Shown here: positions 8,601 through 15,734 of the stretch, piece by piece | How positions within the stretch are numbered: position 1 is the stretch's first letter | Layout of the letters: each line of letters starts with the position of its first letter | Assembly (NCBI GenBank): GCA_013349435.1 | Contig: DUZQ01000024.1 | Span: 1 to 38,161 of the forward strand | Source: Planctomycetota bacterium | GTDB taxonomy: Bacteria > Planctomycetota > Phycisphaerae > Sedimentisphaerales > Anaerohalosphaeraceae | Reading direction: 5' to 3' | Length of the DNA: 38,161 bases | Translations under genes and position numbers: made by a program | The notes under the pieces: generated by a model | What the model was told of the DNA's origin: nothing | Seen by the model: the letters and a program-made list of their open reading frames with translations, nothing else | Databases searched by the model: none

Positions 8601-8767
8601 TTTCCCGCCTCTGTTCTTTTCGGTTGGACAGTAACCTCTGTTTTTGACCTGTTTATAGATTGCGCAAAGCTGCCCATCAGAGTTGACAGAGTGTTATAAT
8701 AGCTCTCTTCTCTGGCATCGCCTCTTTGGGCAACCTTGAATATTTCGTTCATATATGTTTTCAGCAT
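5681..8767 (-). CDS. Single-chain type ISP/IIG restriction-modification enzyme (nuclease + N6-adenine methylase + specificity domain)
   Basis: The product is 1028 residues. An N-terminal PD-(D/E)XK nuclease is visible at about residues 57-75 (GNPDF ... VGYIEAK), with QQLKRY at 89-95. A gamma-class N6-adenine methylase follows: GVYYTPQEVV at 319-328, VLDPGAGTLTFLAEA at 356-370 (motif I, SAM binding) and ILGNPPYSG at 477-485 (motif IV, catalytic NPPY). The last part, ending in PVKPDMWEYRIGGYQVLDKW and RKGRRLSLADIKHYCRIV, resembles the C-terminal specificity domain of type ISP enzymes such as LlaBIII. Unlike LlaGI/LlaBIII there is no helicase between nuclease and methylase. No separate methylase or specificity gene is needed. 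It lies between rpsP and the HIRAN/HipA-like pair, inside a translation operon. ATG 8767 or ATG 8752 could be the start. Confidence 0.9.
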   Translation of the reverse strand: MLKTYMNEIFKVAQRGDAREESYYNTLSTLMGSFAQSINRSKTEVTVQPKRTEAGNPDFRIWDGRQHIVGYIEAKPPTEENLDKIAESQQLKRYLNSFANVILTNFFEFRLYRNGALTDKVQIGRRFIAGQLKTVPPVENEEKFLSLLDKFFSFSLPRTYTPKTLAQALAKRTHYLREQVLFALDGGTGDPAGFYEAFREHLIAALKKEDFADIYAQTITYGLFAASTRCKGEFNRKLAFDNIPRTIGILRDVFRFVSLEEPGDELVWIIDDIADILAAADVKQILHKYFVEGKGKDPVVHFYETFLAQYDPKEREQRGVYYTPQEVVSYIVNSLNTILKDYFDKPDGLATGSITVLDPGAGTLTFLAEAASVGVQEFADKYGRGGTSELIKNHILKNFYAFELMMAPYAIGHLKMGFLLEEFGYTLDRDDRFKLYLTNTLDMKELAESNLPGTSSLSRESHAAGEIKKQKPILVILGNPPYSGHSANTGPWISREIKEYYKVDGKDLGEKNPKWLQDDYVKFIRFAQWKIDQAGEGVLGFITNHSYLDNPTFRGMRWSLMNSFNHIYVLDLHGNSKKREKCPDGSKDENVFDIQQGVAIILAVKKKGLKKKVSHSDLWGLRQQKYDWLGRHYVKNTKWKKLTPEKDFYFFVRRDGKLLAGYEKYTKITDIFGTNSVGVVTSRDKLVIACEKAELSKRLRMFRDESIPDGMIKKAFDLKENPRWKLKDARKKVRQEDKWEKQVTDILYRPFDSRWIFYNDAVIERRRREVMRHMMQENLSMITSRIVKGESFRHCWVSKTISSAAVLAPNTASSSYVFPLYTYPDVDLFNGAERYQRQVNINPSVFETLQKTYGKKIKAETLFYYIYAVLYSPAYRTKYGEFLKSDFPRIPVCRDFSVFRLMSRQGNNLVELHLMTSRKLDKPVAKFEGKGNNLVEKISYDAGKKAVYINEGRYFVPVKPDMWEYRIGGYQVLDKWLKSRKGRRLSLADIKHYCRIVTAVRETENIQKKLDKIYPDIEKKCISFEKSL

Positions 8768-8785
8768 GTTACTTATTCTGCATTG

Positions 8786-8856
8786 CTAAGATTTTTTGCA
8801 GTCGAGTTTATAGCCGTTGATGAAAATTGCAAGTATTGCGGGGTCAATTTTAGCGT
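8786..8856 (-). pseudogene. Duplicated 3'-end fragment of the small ORF downstream of ffh
   Basis: On the minus strand this reads AKIDPAILAIFINGYKLDCK, then KS and TAG (8786-8788). The small ORF at 10561 ends AKIDPAILAIFINGYALQAK and then KTDS. The DNA match is 44 of 46 bases (8811-8856 against 10592-10637), 35 of them consecutive and perfect. No start or N-terminal part is present, so it is a remnant. The stop codon of the HIRAN gene (8850-8852) lies inside this fragment. Confidence 0.75.
8811..8856. repeat. 46-bp direct repeat, copy A (flanks HIRAN/HipA-like cassette)
   Basis: It matches 10592-10637 in the same orientation with two mismatches (positions 8846 and 8852). Bases 8811-8845 are identical to 10592-10626. 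The two copies bracket the HIRAN and HipA-like genes, about 1.7 kb, as a target-gene duplication or recombination scar would. Confidence 0.85.
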
Positions 8857-9554
8857 TGCTTAACGGAAACAAAAAGATAAATGTCAGGACGTCCTTGCAT
8901 TCCATTTATCCTTTCCACGCTCGCATCAATTCTGCAGCGTGCCTCAAACCAGGAGTGGAATGATTCTGTTAAACCACGACAGACGTAACCCGCGCGAACT
9001 CCATTAATGATTATCTTTATAGCCCTAGGATCAAATTCGTTTCCCGGCTCGACTTCAAAAGTGGCCTCTTGCCCCTGCTCAATACAGTCAGGAGGTAATT
9101 TCTCCACATAGTAACGATAACCCTGTACACACATCAGCATTTCAAACGGCGGAACAGCGTTTTCAAAAGTGTGGACGACCGTAAAATCGTCATCCGGCAG
9201 CTTGGCACCCGAATAACCCAAAAGAGCAAAATCTGAAATCTCAGCGTCCCTCTGTATTCTCAGAGAATCGAGGTATCTTCCGAAATCCCCGCGTGTCCTC
9301 AGCGGGAGGCGCTTCATAAATACAGGAAGAACCTTTTCGTATCTTTGCTGCTTAGTCTCAAAACCTGGGTAGTTTTCAAATCCGAAGGACAGAGCTTTTT
9401 CGAATTCAATGCTATCAAGCAAATATATAAGATCGGCATCATTCCCAGTACGGACCAATTCTGCTACAAACATTCTTCCACGCCCCTCGGTTGGTTTTGG
9501 CTGCCACGAGAGCAGAAGCTTTTCAGGTTCAACTATATGTTCGATATACCTCAT
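8850..9554 (-). CDS. HIRAN-domain protein, partner of HipA-like kinase
   Basis: The product has 234 residues. The C-terminal third matches the HIRAN pattern: TFEVEPGNEFDPRAIKIIIN, then GVRAGYVCRGL and a closing beta-rich VERINGMQGRPDIYLFVSV. HIRAN domains are small beta-barrels that recognise DNA ends or single-stranded DNA in HLTF/Rad5-type proteins and occur as accessory domains in bacteria. The N-terminal 120 residues (from MRYIEHIVEPEKLLLSW) are not recognised; they could be a relic of the HipA N-terminal domain. ATG 9554 overlaps the stop of the kinase gene by four bases, so the two are translationally coupled. The stop codon lies in the flanking direct repeat. The pairing suggests a sensor or antitoxin role (inference). 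Confidence 0.75.
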   Translation of the reverse strand: MRYIEHIVEPEKLLLSWQPKPTEGRGRMFVAELVRTGNDADLIYLLDSIEFEKALSFGFENYPGFETKQQRYEKVLPVFMKRLPLRTRGDFGRYLDSLRIQRDAEISDFALLGYSGAKLPDDDFTVVHTFENAVPPFEMLMCVQGYRYYVEKLPPDCIEQGQEATFEVEPGNEFDPRAIKIIINGVRAGYVCRGLTESFHSWFEARCRIDASVERINGMQGRPDIYLFVSVKQR

Positions 9555-10522
9555 ATATTAAGGGCTTTTTTGAGCAATTCCTTGCGTTCGAATATCAGCT
9601 CTATTATAAAATTCAGCCTTTTTTGGCTAAGACAATATGTAGCATCAGATACCGCATCGGCAAGAGGACTGATTGCCTCTTCAACCTGGGCCTTGTTGAA
9701 ATTCAAATGCTTGCTAATTATAGGCTTAGTCTCAGGAAATTCCAGTACGAACTTTTGCATAAAGTCAAAGAAGTTCAAAGTTTCCTGCCCATCTATAGAC
9801 CACTTCATATGATGTCTGGCACGCCTGGGGTTAGTGAGATACCCCTCCCTTACAACAGGGTCACTGTATTTATCGATGTTTTTCTCGATTATCTCGTAAG
9901 CAAGTGCGGTCCCATTGTCAAAGGCAGGGGAAAAGTAAAGTGTTGGCTCTTTTATTATTTTCCCCCTAACTCCTTTTGCTATCAGCCCCCAGTTGTCCTG
10001 ATGTCTGTCTGTATTTCCGGTAAGACAATCCAAAGTGAACACTCCTGCCCAGTGTTCCTTAAATCCCGATAGATTTTTTAATTGGGCGATCGTCGTAAAG
10101 TTATGTTGGCTGCCCCTTTGGCGATCATAATCCTTAACGAACTGGACCATAAACTGTCCGCCCTCGAAATAGAGGTCTTGCTTGTCGTTATAGAACCACT
10201 CTATCAATGCCCCAAAAATAATTTGTCCTTCACTATATTTTTCACTTAATCCGATGTGTGCCGGTGGAACTTCAACACCCATAATCAAGCCGAGCCTGTA
10301 AGCAATTATCTCTCCCCAGAACTGCCACGGGCACCACGAGCGGGATAGTTTAAAGAGATATCTAAAGTTTGGTTTCAAACAATCCTCTTCGACACTTTGA
10401 GGTGAAAAGTAAGCGCTCTTGTCTCTTGCTCCCTTAGGATATACACCCTCATAAGTATCATCCTGCTGCCATTCGTCAATGACTACGGGCTTATTACACA
10501 AATTAAATTTCGTTTCTGCCAT
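9551..10522 (-). CDS. HipA-like serine/threonine kinase
   Basis: The product has 323 residues, shorter than E. coli HipA (440), and corresponds to the kinase core without the N-subdomain. Visible elements are RYLFKLSRS at 54-62 (candidate ATP-binding lysine), WGEIIAYRLGLIMGVEVPPAHI at 69-90 (conserved E and the A.RLG..VP pattern), CLTGNTDRHQDNWGLI at 166-181 (catalytic loop, D172 and N177) and YFSPAFDNGTAL at 196-207 (metal-binding D202). HipA kinases phosphorylate translation factors such as glutamyl-tRNA synthetase in toxin-antitoxin systems; the target here is unknown. There is no HipB-like helix-turn-helix antitoxin next to it; the overlapping downstream gene is a HIRAN protein. It may be a toxin-antitoxin or defence pair. 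Confidence 0.82.
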   Translation of the reverse strand: MAETKFNLCNKPVVIDEWQQDDTYEGVYPKGARDKSAYFSPQSVEEDCLKPNFRYLFKLSRSWCPWQFWGEIIAYRLGLIMGVEVPPAHIGLSEKYSEGQIIFGALIEWFYNDKQDLYFEGGQFMVQFVKDYDRQRGSQHNFTTIAQLKNLSGFKEHWAGVFTLDCLTGNTDRHQDNWGLIAKGVRGKIIKEPTLYFSPAFDNGTALAYEIIEKNIDKYSDPVVREGYLTNPRRARHHMKWSIDGQETLNFFDFMQKFVLEFPETKPIISKHLNFNKAQVEEAISPLADAVSDATYCLSQKRLNFIIELIFERKELLKKALNI

Positions 10523-10560
10523 TTTTAGAAAGTAATCGCTATGATATATCCGTATGCTTG

Positions 10561-10761
10561 TTATGAGTCGGTTTTTTTAGCTTGTAAGGCGTAGCCGTTG
10601 ATGAAAATTGCAAGTATTGCGGGGTCGATTTTTGCGTCGGCGGCGATTTTCTGGATTTGTTCGTCGGTCAGGTCCCCGGCGGCATTCTTTTCGCTGGATG
10701 TCATAATCGCGACTGCTTTTGTTAGCTGCTCCAGTTCGGCGGCGGAGGGGGATTGCAACAT
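10561..10761 (-). CDS. Small hypothetical protein after ffh; frame opens further upstream without canonical start
   Basis: From ATG 10761 the product is 66 residues and helical, ending in LTDEQIQKIAADAK, then IDPAILAIFINGYALQAK. The frame is open upstream to beyond the ffh stop and the upstream part looks protein-like (SIDAYLQKLAAFVDDDYGRQ, then VRRQFADNRGSS). No ATG, GTG or TTG is available there. ATA at 10872 or ATT at 10863, shortly after AAGGAAAGGAAA at the ffh end, could start a product of about 100 residues. So the start is either rare, lost, or the downstream ATG with only a weak AGTGAG site. Its 3' end is duplicated at 8786-8856. Function unknown. Confidence 0.55.
   Translation of the reverse strand: MLQSPSAAELEQLTKAVAIMTSSEKNAAGDLTDEQIQKIAADAKIDPAILAIFINGYALQAKKTDS
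10592..10637. repeat. 46-bp direct repeat, copy B
   Basis: Second copy of the repeat at 8811-8856, lying inside the 3' end of the small ORF (10561-10761). It has the same orientation and 44/46 identity. Outside the repeat the two ends diverge, so both copies carry different last codons. Confidence 0.85.
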
Positions 10762-10877
10762 AGCAAGCTCACTTGAGCCGCGATTGTCAGCGAACTGACG
10801 GCGAACCTGCCTGCCGTAATCGTCATCAACGAAGGCCGCCAGCTTTTGGAGGTACGCGTCAATAGATTTTATGTCGT

Positions 10878-12299
10878 TTACCGCCGTCGTTTTTTTCCTT
10901 TCCTTCTGATTACTCTTTTTCGCTTCGAGCGTTGTTTTATCTTTCTGCCACCGCCGGCCATAGCGCCGAACATATCGGTTTTGCCGCTGAACAGCCCTTT
11001 AAGACCGCCCATTCCGCCGGCGCTGAGGCTTTTCATCATATCCCTGCTGCGCTTGAAGGTCTTTATCAGACCCGCAACGTCCTGCAGGTCCCTGCCGCAG
11101 CCCTTGGCGATGCGTCTTCTTCGAGAAGCATTGATTATATCAGGCTGGCGTCTCTCCTGAAGCGTCATAGAATGGACTATCCCCTCCATCTTGCTTATCT
11201 CGCCGTCATCAATGTCCAAATCGCCCAATTGTTTGCCTACTCCGGGTAAAAGTTTGAGCATATCGGCCATGCCGCCCATTTTCTTTACGGCCTGCATCTG
11301 CTTGAGGAAGTCGTCGAAACCGAAGCTGCCCTTTGCCATTTTCTTTTGTAGTTTTTCGGCCTCTTCTTCGTCGAACTGCTCCTGGGCCTTTTCTACGAGG
11401 GTAACAACATCGCCCATACCGAGGATTCTCGAAGCCATGCGGTCGGGGTGAAATTCTTCGAGTGTGTCGAGCTTTTCACCGACCCCGATAAACTTGATGG
11501 GCTTTCCGGTAACGGCCTTTACACTAAGAGCCGCCCCTCCGCGGGCATCGCCGTCAAGCTTGGTCAGAATCACCCCGTCAAGTTCGAGCCTCTCATTGAA
11601 CTCTTTTGCCGAATTGACGGCGTCCTGTCCGGTCATAGCGTCGCAGACAAGGTAAATCTGATGGGGCGTAACGGTCCTGGCTACCTTGTCAAGCTCAGCC
11701 ATCATTTCTTCGTCTATGTGCAGCCTGCCGGCTGTATCGAGCACAACAACATCGCAATCAATTTTTCCTGCGTGTTTTATGCCGTTTTTGGCGACCTTTA
11801 CAGCGTCTTTGATTTGCTCGCTATAGACCGGGATTTGAAGTTGCTCACCAAGGGTTATCAGTTGTTCGATAGCAGCGGGCCTTTGAAGGTCATCAGCGAC
11901 CATAAGGGGCTTTTTGCCTTTTGAGACAAGATATTTCGCCAGTTTTGCCGCGGTGGTTGTCTTTCCGCCACCCTGCAGGCCGGCCAACATTATCACGGTC
12001 GGCCCCGGTGAGACGAAGTAAATCCTCGTGTCCACCGGTCCCATCAGCCTGGTCAGCTCGTCGTTGACAATTTTTACCATCACCTGGCCGGGATGCAGAC
12101 TTTTTATAACCTCGGCACCGAGGGCGGCTTGTGTGCAGTCTTTACAGAACTGCTTTACCACGTTGTAGTTAACATCAGCGGCGAGCAGGGCCTTGCGGAC
12201 GTCGCGCATCGCGTCGGAAATATTGGCTTCGGTTATCCGGCCCCTGCCCGACAGCGATTTGAAAACCGCATTAAATTTTTCTGTCAACGCTTCAAACAT
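10878..12299 (-). CDS. ffh: Signal recognition particle protein Ffh
   Basis: Ffh is the SRP54-type GTPase that binds signal sequences with 4.5S RNA and delivers ribosomes to FtsY. The 473-residue product has the N helical bundle, then the G domain with GLQGGGKTTTAAKLAKYL (P-loop, about 109-126), DTAGRLHIDEEMM and TKLDGDARGGAA. The methionine-rich M domain carries FGFDDFLKQMQAVKKMGGM and the RNA-binding NASRRRRIAKGCG, and the protein ends in a very basic tail (KQRSKRKRVIRRKGKKRRR). ATG 12299 is preferred over the TTG one codon earlier. It is the first gene of the minus-strand cluster and would normally be followed by rpsP; accessory genes are inserted between them here. Confidence 0.97.
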   Translation of the reverse strand: MFEALTEKFNAVFKSLSGRGRITEANISDAMRDVRKALLAADVNYNVVKQFCKDCTQAALGAEVIKSLHPGQVMVKIVNDELTRLMGPVDTRIYFVSPGPTVIMLAGLQGGGKTTTAAKLAKYLVSKGKKPLMVADDLQRPAAIEQLITLGEQLQIPVYSEQIKDAVKVAKNGIKHAGKIDCDVVVLDTAGRLHIDEEMMAELDKVARTVTPHQIYLVCDAMTGQDAVNSAKEFNERLELDGVILTKLDGDARGGAALSVKAVTGKPIKFIGVGEKLDTLEEFHPDRMASRILGMGDVVTLVEKAQEQFDEEEAEKLQKKMAKGSFGFDDFLKQMQAVKKMGGMADMLKLLPGVGKQLGDLDIDDGEISKMEGIVHSMTLQERRQPDIINASRRRRIAKGCGRDLQDVAGLIKTFKRSRDMMKSLSAGGMGGLKGLFSGKTDMFGAMAGGGRKIKQRSKRKRVIRRKGKKRRR

Positions 12300-12448
12300 C
12301 AAATATCAGCCCCAAAGACCGAACAGCTGTTTGTTTAATTCTCCAACAGGATAAAAATCCCCCGCCTAAAGTGCAAAATTCTACCCTGATTCGGCGTTCG
12401 ATTGCAAGAGGAAAATGAGAAAATGTAAAGCGTTACCATTTTTGCAGT

Positions 12449-12476
12449 TTGCCTTAATCCTCTCAGCGATTATAAT
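12449..12476 (+). promoter_or_regulatory. Likely promoter for the YhaM-like gene
   Basis: A perfect TATAAT at 12471-12476 is preceded after 16 bases by TTGCCT (12449-12454), a weak -35. The gene starts at ATG 12525, giving a 5' leader of about 40 bases. It lies in the divergent gap between ffh and this gene. Confidence 0.45.
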
Positions 12477-12524
12477 ACCAATCTAACAAGAAAATGCTTT
12501 TGAAAGGATGTTTTGGAGCGAATA

Positions 12525-13490
12525 ATGGCACATCTGTTCATAAACCAGATTGAGCCGGGCGTGCAGATAAACGATGTGTATATGGTTACCCAGCCGATTC
12601 TTAGAAACACGACTCGTGGTGACCTCTACATTGCGATGTATCTTTCGGATATGACCGGCAAGGTGAACGGCCGAATGTGGCGGACTACCGAGGCCGTTTA
12701 CAGCCGGCTGCCAAGTGAAGGCTTTATCCGAATCAGGGGCGTGGCCGAACTCTACCAGGGCACCCTACAAATAGTCGTAAACGATTTTGTGGTGGTTGAA
12801 GCCGACACAGTCAGCCTGTCAGACTATATGCCCAGGACCAAAAAGAACATCTCTGAAATGCTGAGCGAAACCAAACGGATTTTAGCCGAAGTTCGGCATC
12901 AGGGACTTAACGCACTGGTAGATGAGTTTCTGGGTGATGCGGATTTTATGCGCGAATTTGCCGCCGCTCCGGGCGGCATGCAAATCCATCATAATTACCT
13001 CGGGGGGCTGCTCGAACACACACATTCGATGCTCAAAGTCGCCCGCGCAATACTGCCCTTATACCCGCAAATACAGGCCGACCTCGTATTAACCGCCGTT
13101 TTCCTGCATGACGCCGGAAAGACAAAGGAGCTGTCCTACCAGATGGGATTTTCATATACGGATCCCGGCCAGCTTCTCGGTCATATGGTTCTAGGTATCC
13201 AGATGATAGATAAAAAGGTCGATGCCTTAGCCAAAAAGAATATTGTTATTGACCCGACCGTATTGGACAGCCTCAAGCACATCATCCTCAGCCATCACGG
13301 CCAATACGATTTCGGCTCACCCAAATTACCCGCTACTGCTGAGGCATTTTTTGTCTATTACATTGACAATTTGGATGCAAAGATGAACCAGGTTACGGAA
13401 CTGATAAACAATCACCCGGGCAATGCGGACTGGACCGCCTATCAAAAAACCCTCGAAACAAAGCTCTACAGAAAACGCCCCCTTAAATAA
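12525..13490 (+). CDS. yhaM: YhaM-like 3'-5' exoribonuclease (OB fold + HD domain)
   Basis: The product has 321 residues; B. subtilis YhaM has 314. The N-terminal 90 residues form an OB-fold nucleic-acid-binding domain (FINQIEPGVQINDVYMV, then YLSDMTGKVNGRMW, GFIRIRGVAELYQGTLQI). The HD domain follows with IHHNYLGGLLEHTHSM, the metal-binding FLHDAGKTKEL, and IILSHHGQYDFGSP. The combination is diagnostic for the YhaM family, which degrades short RNA 3' ends and single-stranded DNA. ATG 12525 has GGAG six bases upstream; the TTG at 12513 overlaps that site. It is transcribed alone, divergently from ffh. Confidence 0.92.
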   Translation: MAHLFINQIEPGVQINDVYMVTQPILRNTTRGDLYIAMYLSDMTGKVNGRMWRTTEAVYSRLPSEGFIRIRGVAELYQGTLQIVVNDFVVVEADTVSLSDYMPRTKKNISEMLSETKRILAEVRHQGLNALVDEFLGDADFMREFAAAPGGMQIHHNYLGGLLEHTHSMLKVARAILPLYPQIQADLVLTAVFLHDAGKTKELSYQMGFSYTDPGQLLGHMVLGIQMIDKKVDALAKKNIVIDPTVLDSLKHIILSHHGQYDFGSPKLPATAEAFFVYYIDNLDAKMNQVTELINNHPGNADWTAYQKTLETKLYRKRPLK

Positions 13491-13744
13491 CGGAATATCC
13501 GGTCATGTATGGCCCTGTTGTGTAGTACAGCGTTCCATAAATATTTCAACAATGAGATTGCTTCGGCTTCGCTCAGCATTTCAGAGATGACCCTGTACCA
13601 AATTACAGCATCGGCTGCACTCAGAACAAATCAAAACAAGAAATGCTGAGATTTATCGCAGCCTACAGTACTACGGCGGGTTTATGGGTGAACCTGGATT
13701 ATTGGTATTTCAATAACGGCCGAAACAAGAATTTTTTTGGGTGG
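13491..13744. repeat. Spacer with inverted repeat and degenerate repeat sequence
   Basis: The gap between yhaM and the end of trpA holds an 11-bp perfect inverted repeat, CTCAGCATTTC at 13572-13582 and GAAATGCTGAG at 13640-13650, 57 bases apart. Between them is CCCTGTACCAAA, also found at 3080-3091. GAGATTGCTTCGGCTTCGCT precedes it. This looks like a degenerate intergenic repeat element; no gene is seen. Confidence 0.45.
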
Positions 13745-14536
13745 CTATTCGAGAACTGATTTTACCTGAGTGATAAATACTGATATTTCGGACTGCATTT
13801 TTTGTTTGTCGTTCAGATTGTCTTCAATCATTTTTACGATTCTGCTTCCGATGATAACGCCGTCGGCGCCTGCGGCGGCAATTGCTTTCGCGTGCTGCGG
13901 GGAGCTTACCCCAAAACCTACGCACACAGGGACATCGGTAAGGGTTTTGAGTTTCGTTACGAGGGGTTTGACCATATTGGACAGGCTTGCCCTTTCGCCG
14001 GTTACGCCCAACAGCGAGACGGTGTAGATAAAGCCGGTGGTTTTTTCTGCGATTCGTTCGGCTCTCTCGTCCGTTGTAACGGGCGTTATCATAAAGACCG
14101 TTTCGAGTCCCGCTTCTTTTGCCGGGCCGGCTATCTCATCGGAATCGTCGATGCTCAGGTCCGCGACCAAAACGCTCGAGCCGCCCGCGGCCTTGAAGTC
14201 TTTGAGGAATTTTTCCGTTCCGTACTGGTAAACGAGATTGTAATAAACGAGCAGGCCAATGGGTATGGATTTGTAATCTGTAACGCGTTTTATGAAATCC
14301 AGGGCCTTTCGGACGGTCATACCGGCGTTGAGGGCGCGTATGTCGGCCTTTTGAATGGTCGGCCCGTCGGCAATCGGGTCTGAAAACGGTATGCCCAATT
14401 CGAGCACATCTGCACCGGCGTCAATCGCCGACTTCACAACCGAAAGGCTTGTCTCGAAATCCGGGTCGCCGATAACGAAAAAGGGTATCAACGCAGCTCT
14501 GTTTAGTTTTCCAAACGTTTCTTTGTATGTGGTCAT
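13745..14536 (-). CDS. trpA: Tryptophan synthase alpha chain
   Basis: TrpA cleaves indole-3-glycerol phosphate to indole and glyceraldehyde 3-phosphate and passes indole to TrpB. The 263-residue product shows PFFVIGDPDFETS, DVLELGIPFSDPIADGPTIQ (catalytic E in ELGIPFSDP), GLLVYYNLVYQYG, VLVADLSIDD (second catalytic D), GFIYTVSLLGVTGER and VCVGFGVSSPQHA with GADGVIIGSRIV. ATG 14536 has AAGGA nine bases upstream. It follows trpB by 12 bases and is the last gene of the trp operon. Confidence 0.97.
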   Translation of the reverse strand: MTTYKETFGKLNRAALIPFFVIGDPDFETSLSVVKSAIDAGADVLELGIPFSDPIADGPTIQKADIRALNAGMTVRKALDFIKRVTDYKSIPIGLLVYYNLVYQYGTEKFLKDFKAAGGSSVLVADLSIDDSDEIAGPAKEAGLETVFMITPVTTDERAERIAEKTTGFIYTVSLLGVTGERASLSNMVKPLVTKLKTLTDVPVCVGFGVSSPQHAKAIAAAGADGVIIGSRIVKMIEDNLNDKQKMQSEISVFITQVKSVLE

Positions 14537-14548
14537 TGTCTGCAATCC

Positions 14549-15724
14549 TTACTGCACGGGTCGGTGTTCTTCAACTATTCCAACATCCTTATCCCCCCTG
14601 CCCGAAAGGTTTATCACGGCGACGGTATCTTTTGGCAGTTTGCCCTTTTGGGAAATCAGAAACGCCAGAGCGTGGGCACTTTCAAGAGCGGGTAGTATCC
14701 CTTCGCTCTTAGTGAAGATTTCGAAGGCATCGAGCACATCCTCATCGTCCGCTGTAACATATTCGGCTCTTTGTGTATCTTTGAGGAAGCAGTGCTCCGG
14801 TCCGACTGCGGGGTAGTCGAGGCCCGCCGAAACGGAGTGTGTTTCATAAATCTGTCCTTCATCACTTTGCAGCAGGTAGCTTCTTGAACCGTGGAAGACG
14901 CCGATTTTCCCTTCCAGTAAGGTTGCGCAATGTTTTCCCGTCTGGACGCCTTCGCCCCCGGCCTCGACTCCGATTAATCTGACCTTTTTATCATCGAAAA
15001 ATCCTGAAAAGATGCCGATTGCGTTACTTCCACCCCCCACACATGCGACTACCATATCGGGCGGTTTTCCGATTTGCTCGATGCACTGTTTTCTGGCCTC
15101 GGTTCCTATGGGCATTTGAAAATGCTTAACCACAGTCGGATAAGGGTGCGGCCCGCAGACCGAACCGAAGAGGTAAAAAGTATCTATCACATTTGCCGTC
15201 CAGTATCTGAGAGCTTCGTTGATGGCGTCTTTCAATGTGCCTGTGCCGCCTGCGACCGGTATCACCTCTGCACCACAAAGCTTCATCTTGTGTACGTTTA
15301 CGCTTTGCCGCCGGGTATCCACCGTTCCCATGAAAATCTTTGTTTGCATCCCGAAAAGTGCCCCAATCATAGCTGTTGCCAGGCCGTGCTGTCCGGCGCC
15401 CGTTTCAGCAATGAGTTTGGTTTTTCCCATAAACTTTGCAAGCAGTCCCTGGCCGAGGGTGTTATTTACCTTGTGTGCACCTCCGTGGAGCAGATCCTCT
15501 CGCTTAACATAAACCTTAAAGCCGACATACTCACTGAATCGCTTCGCAAAGTACAGCGGCGTGGGCCTACCGGCGTAACGAGTGTAAAGCTCGTCGAGTT
15601 GGGCCACAAACTTAGGGTCGCCCTTGAAGCGATAAAAGGCCCGCTCGATTTCCTCGAGGGCGGGTATCAATACTTCAGGGACATAAAAGCCGCCAAAATC
15701 ACCGAATCTGCCGTTGTTTTCCAT
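14549..15724 (-). CDS. trpB: Tryptophan synthase beta chain
   Basis: TrpB condenses indole with serine using pyridoxal phosphate. The 391-residue product is full length: [49 protein letters not shown] with the PLP lysine in [30 protein letters not shown] (phosphate-binding glycine loop), [16 protein letters not shown] and the C-terminal NLSGRGDKD. This is the trpB1 type that pairs with TrpA. It lies 10 bases after trpF. Confidence 0.97.
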   Translation of the reverse strand: MENNGRFGDFGGFYVPEVLIPALEEIERAFYRFKGDPKFVAQLDELYTRYAGRPTPLYFAKRFSEYVGFKVYVKREDLLHGGAHKVNNTLGQGLLAKFMGKTKLIAETGAGQHGLATAMIGALFGMQTKIFMGTVDTRRQSVNVHKMKLCGAEVIPVAGGTGTLKDAINEALRYWTANVIDTFYLFGSVCGPHPYPTVVKHFQMPIGTEARKQCIEQIGKPPDMVVACVGGGSNAIGIFSGFFDDKKVRLIGVEAGGEGVQTGKHCATLLEGKIGVFHGSRSYLLQSDEGQIYETHSVSAGLDYPAVGPEHCFLKDTQRAEYVTADDEDVLDAFEIFTKSEGILPALESAHALAFLISQKGKLPKDTVAVINLSGRGDKDVGIVEEHRPVQ

Positions 15725-15734
15725 TTTAAGACCT

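Noticed and set aside
12416-12487. Short plus-strand peptide (MRKCKALPFLQFALIL...) before yhaM
   Set aside because: It overlaps the predicted promoter with TATAAT and has no convincing ribosome-binding site, so it is probably chance.
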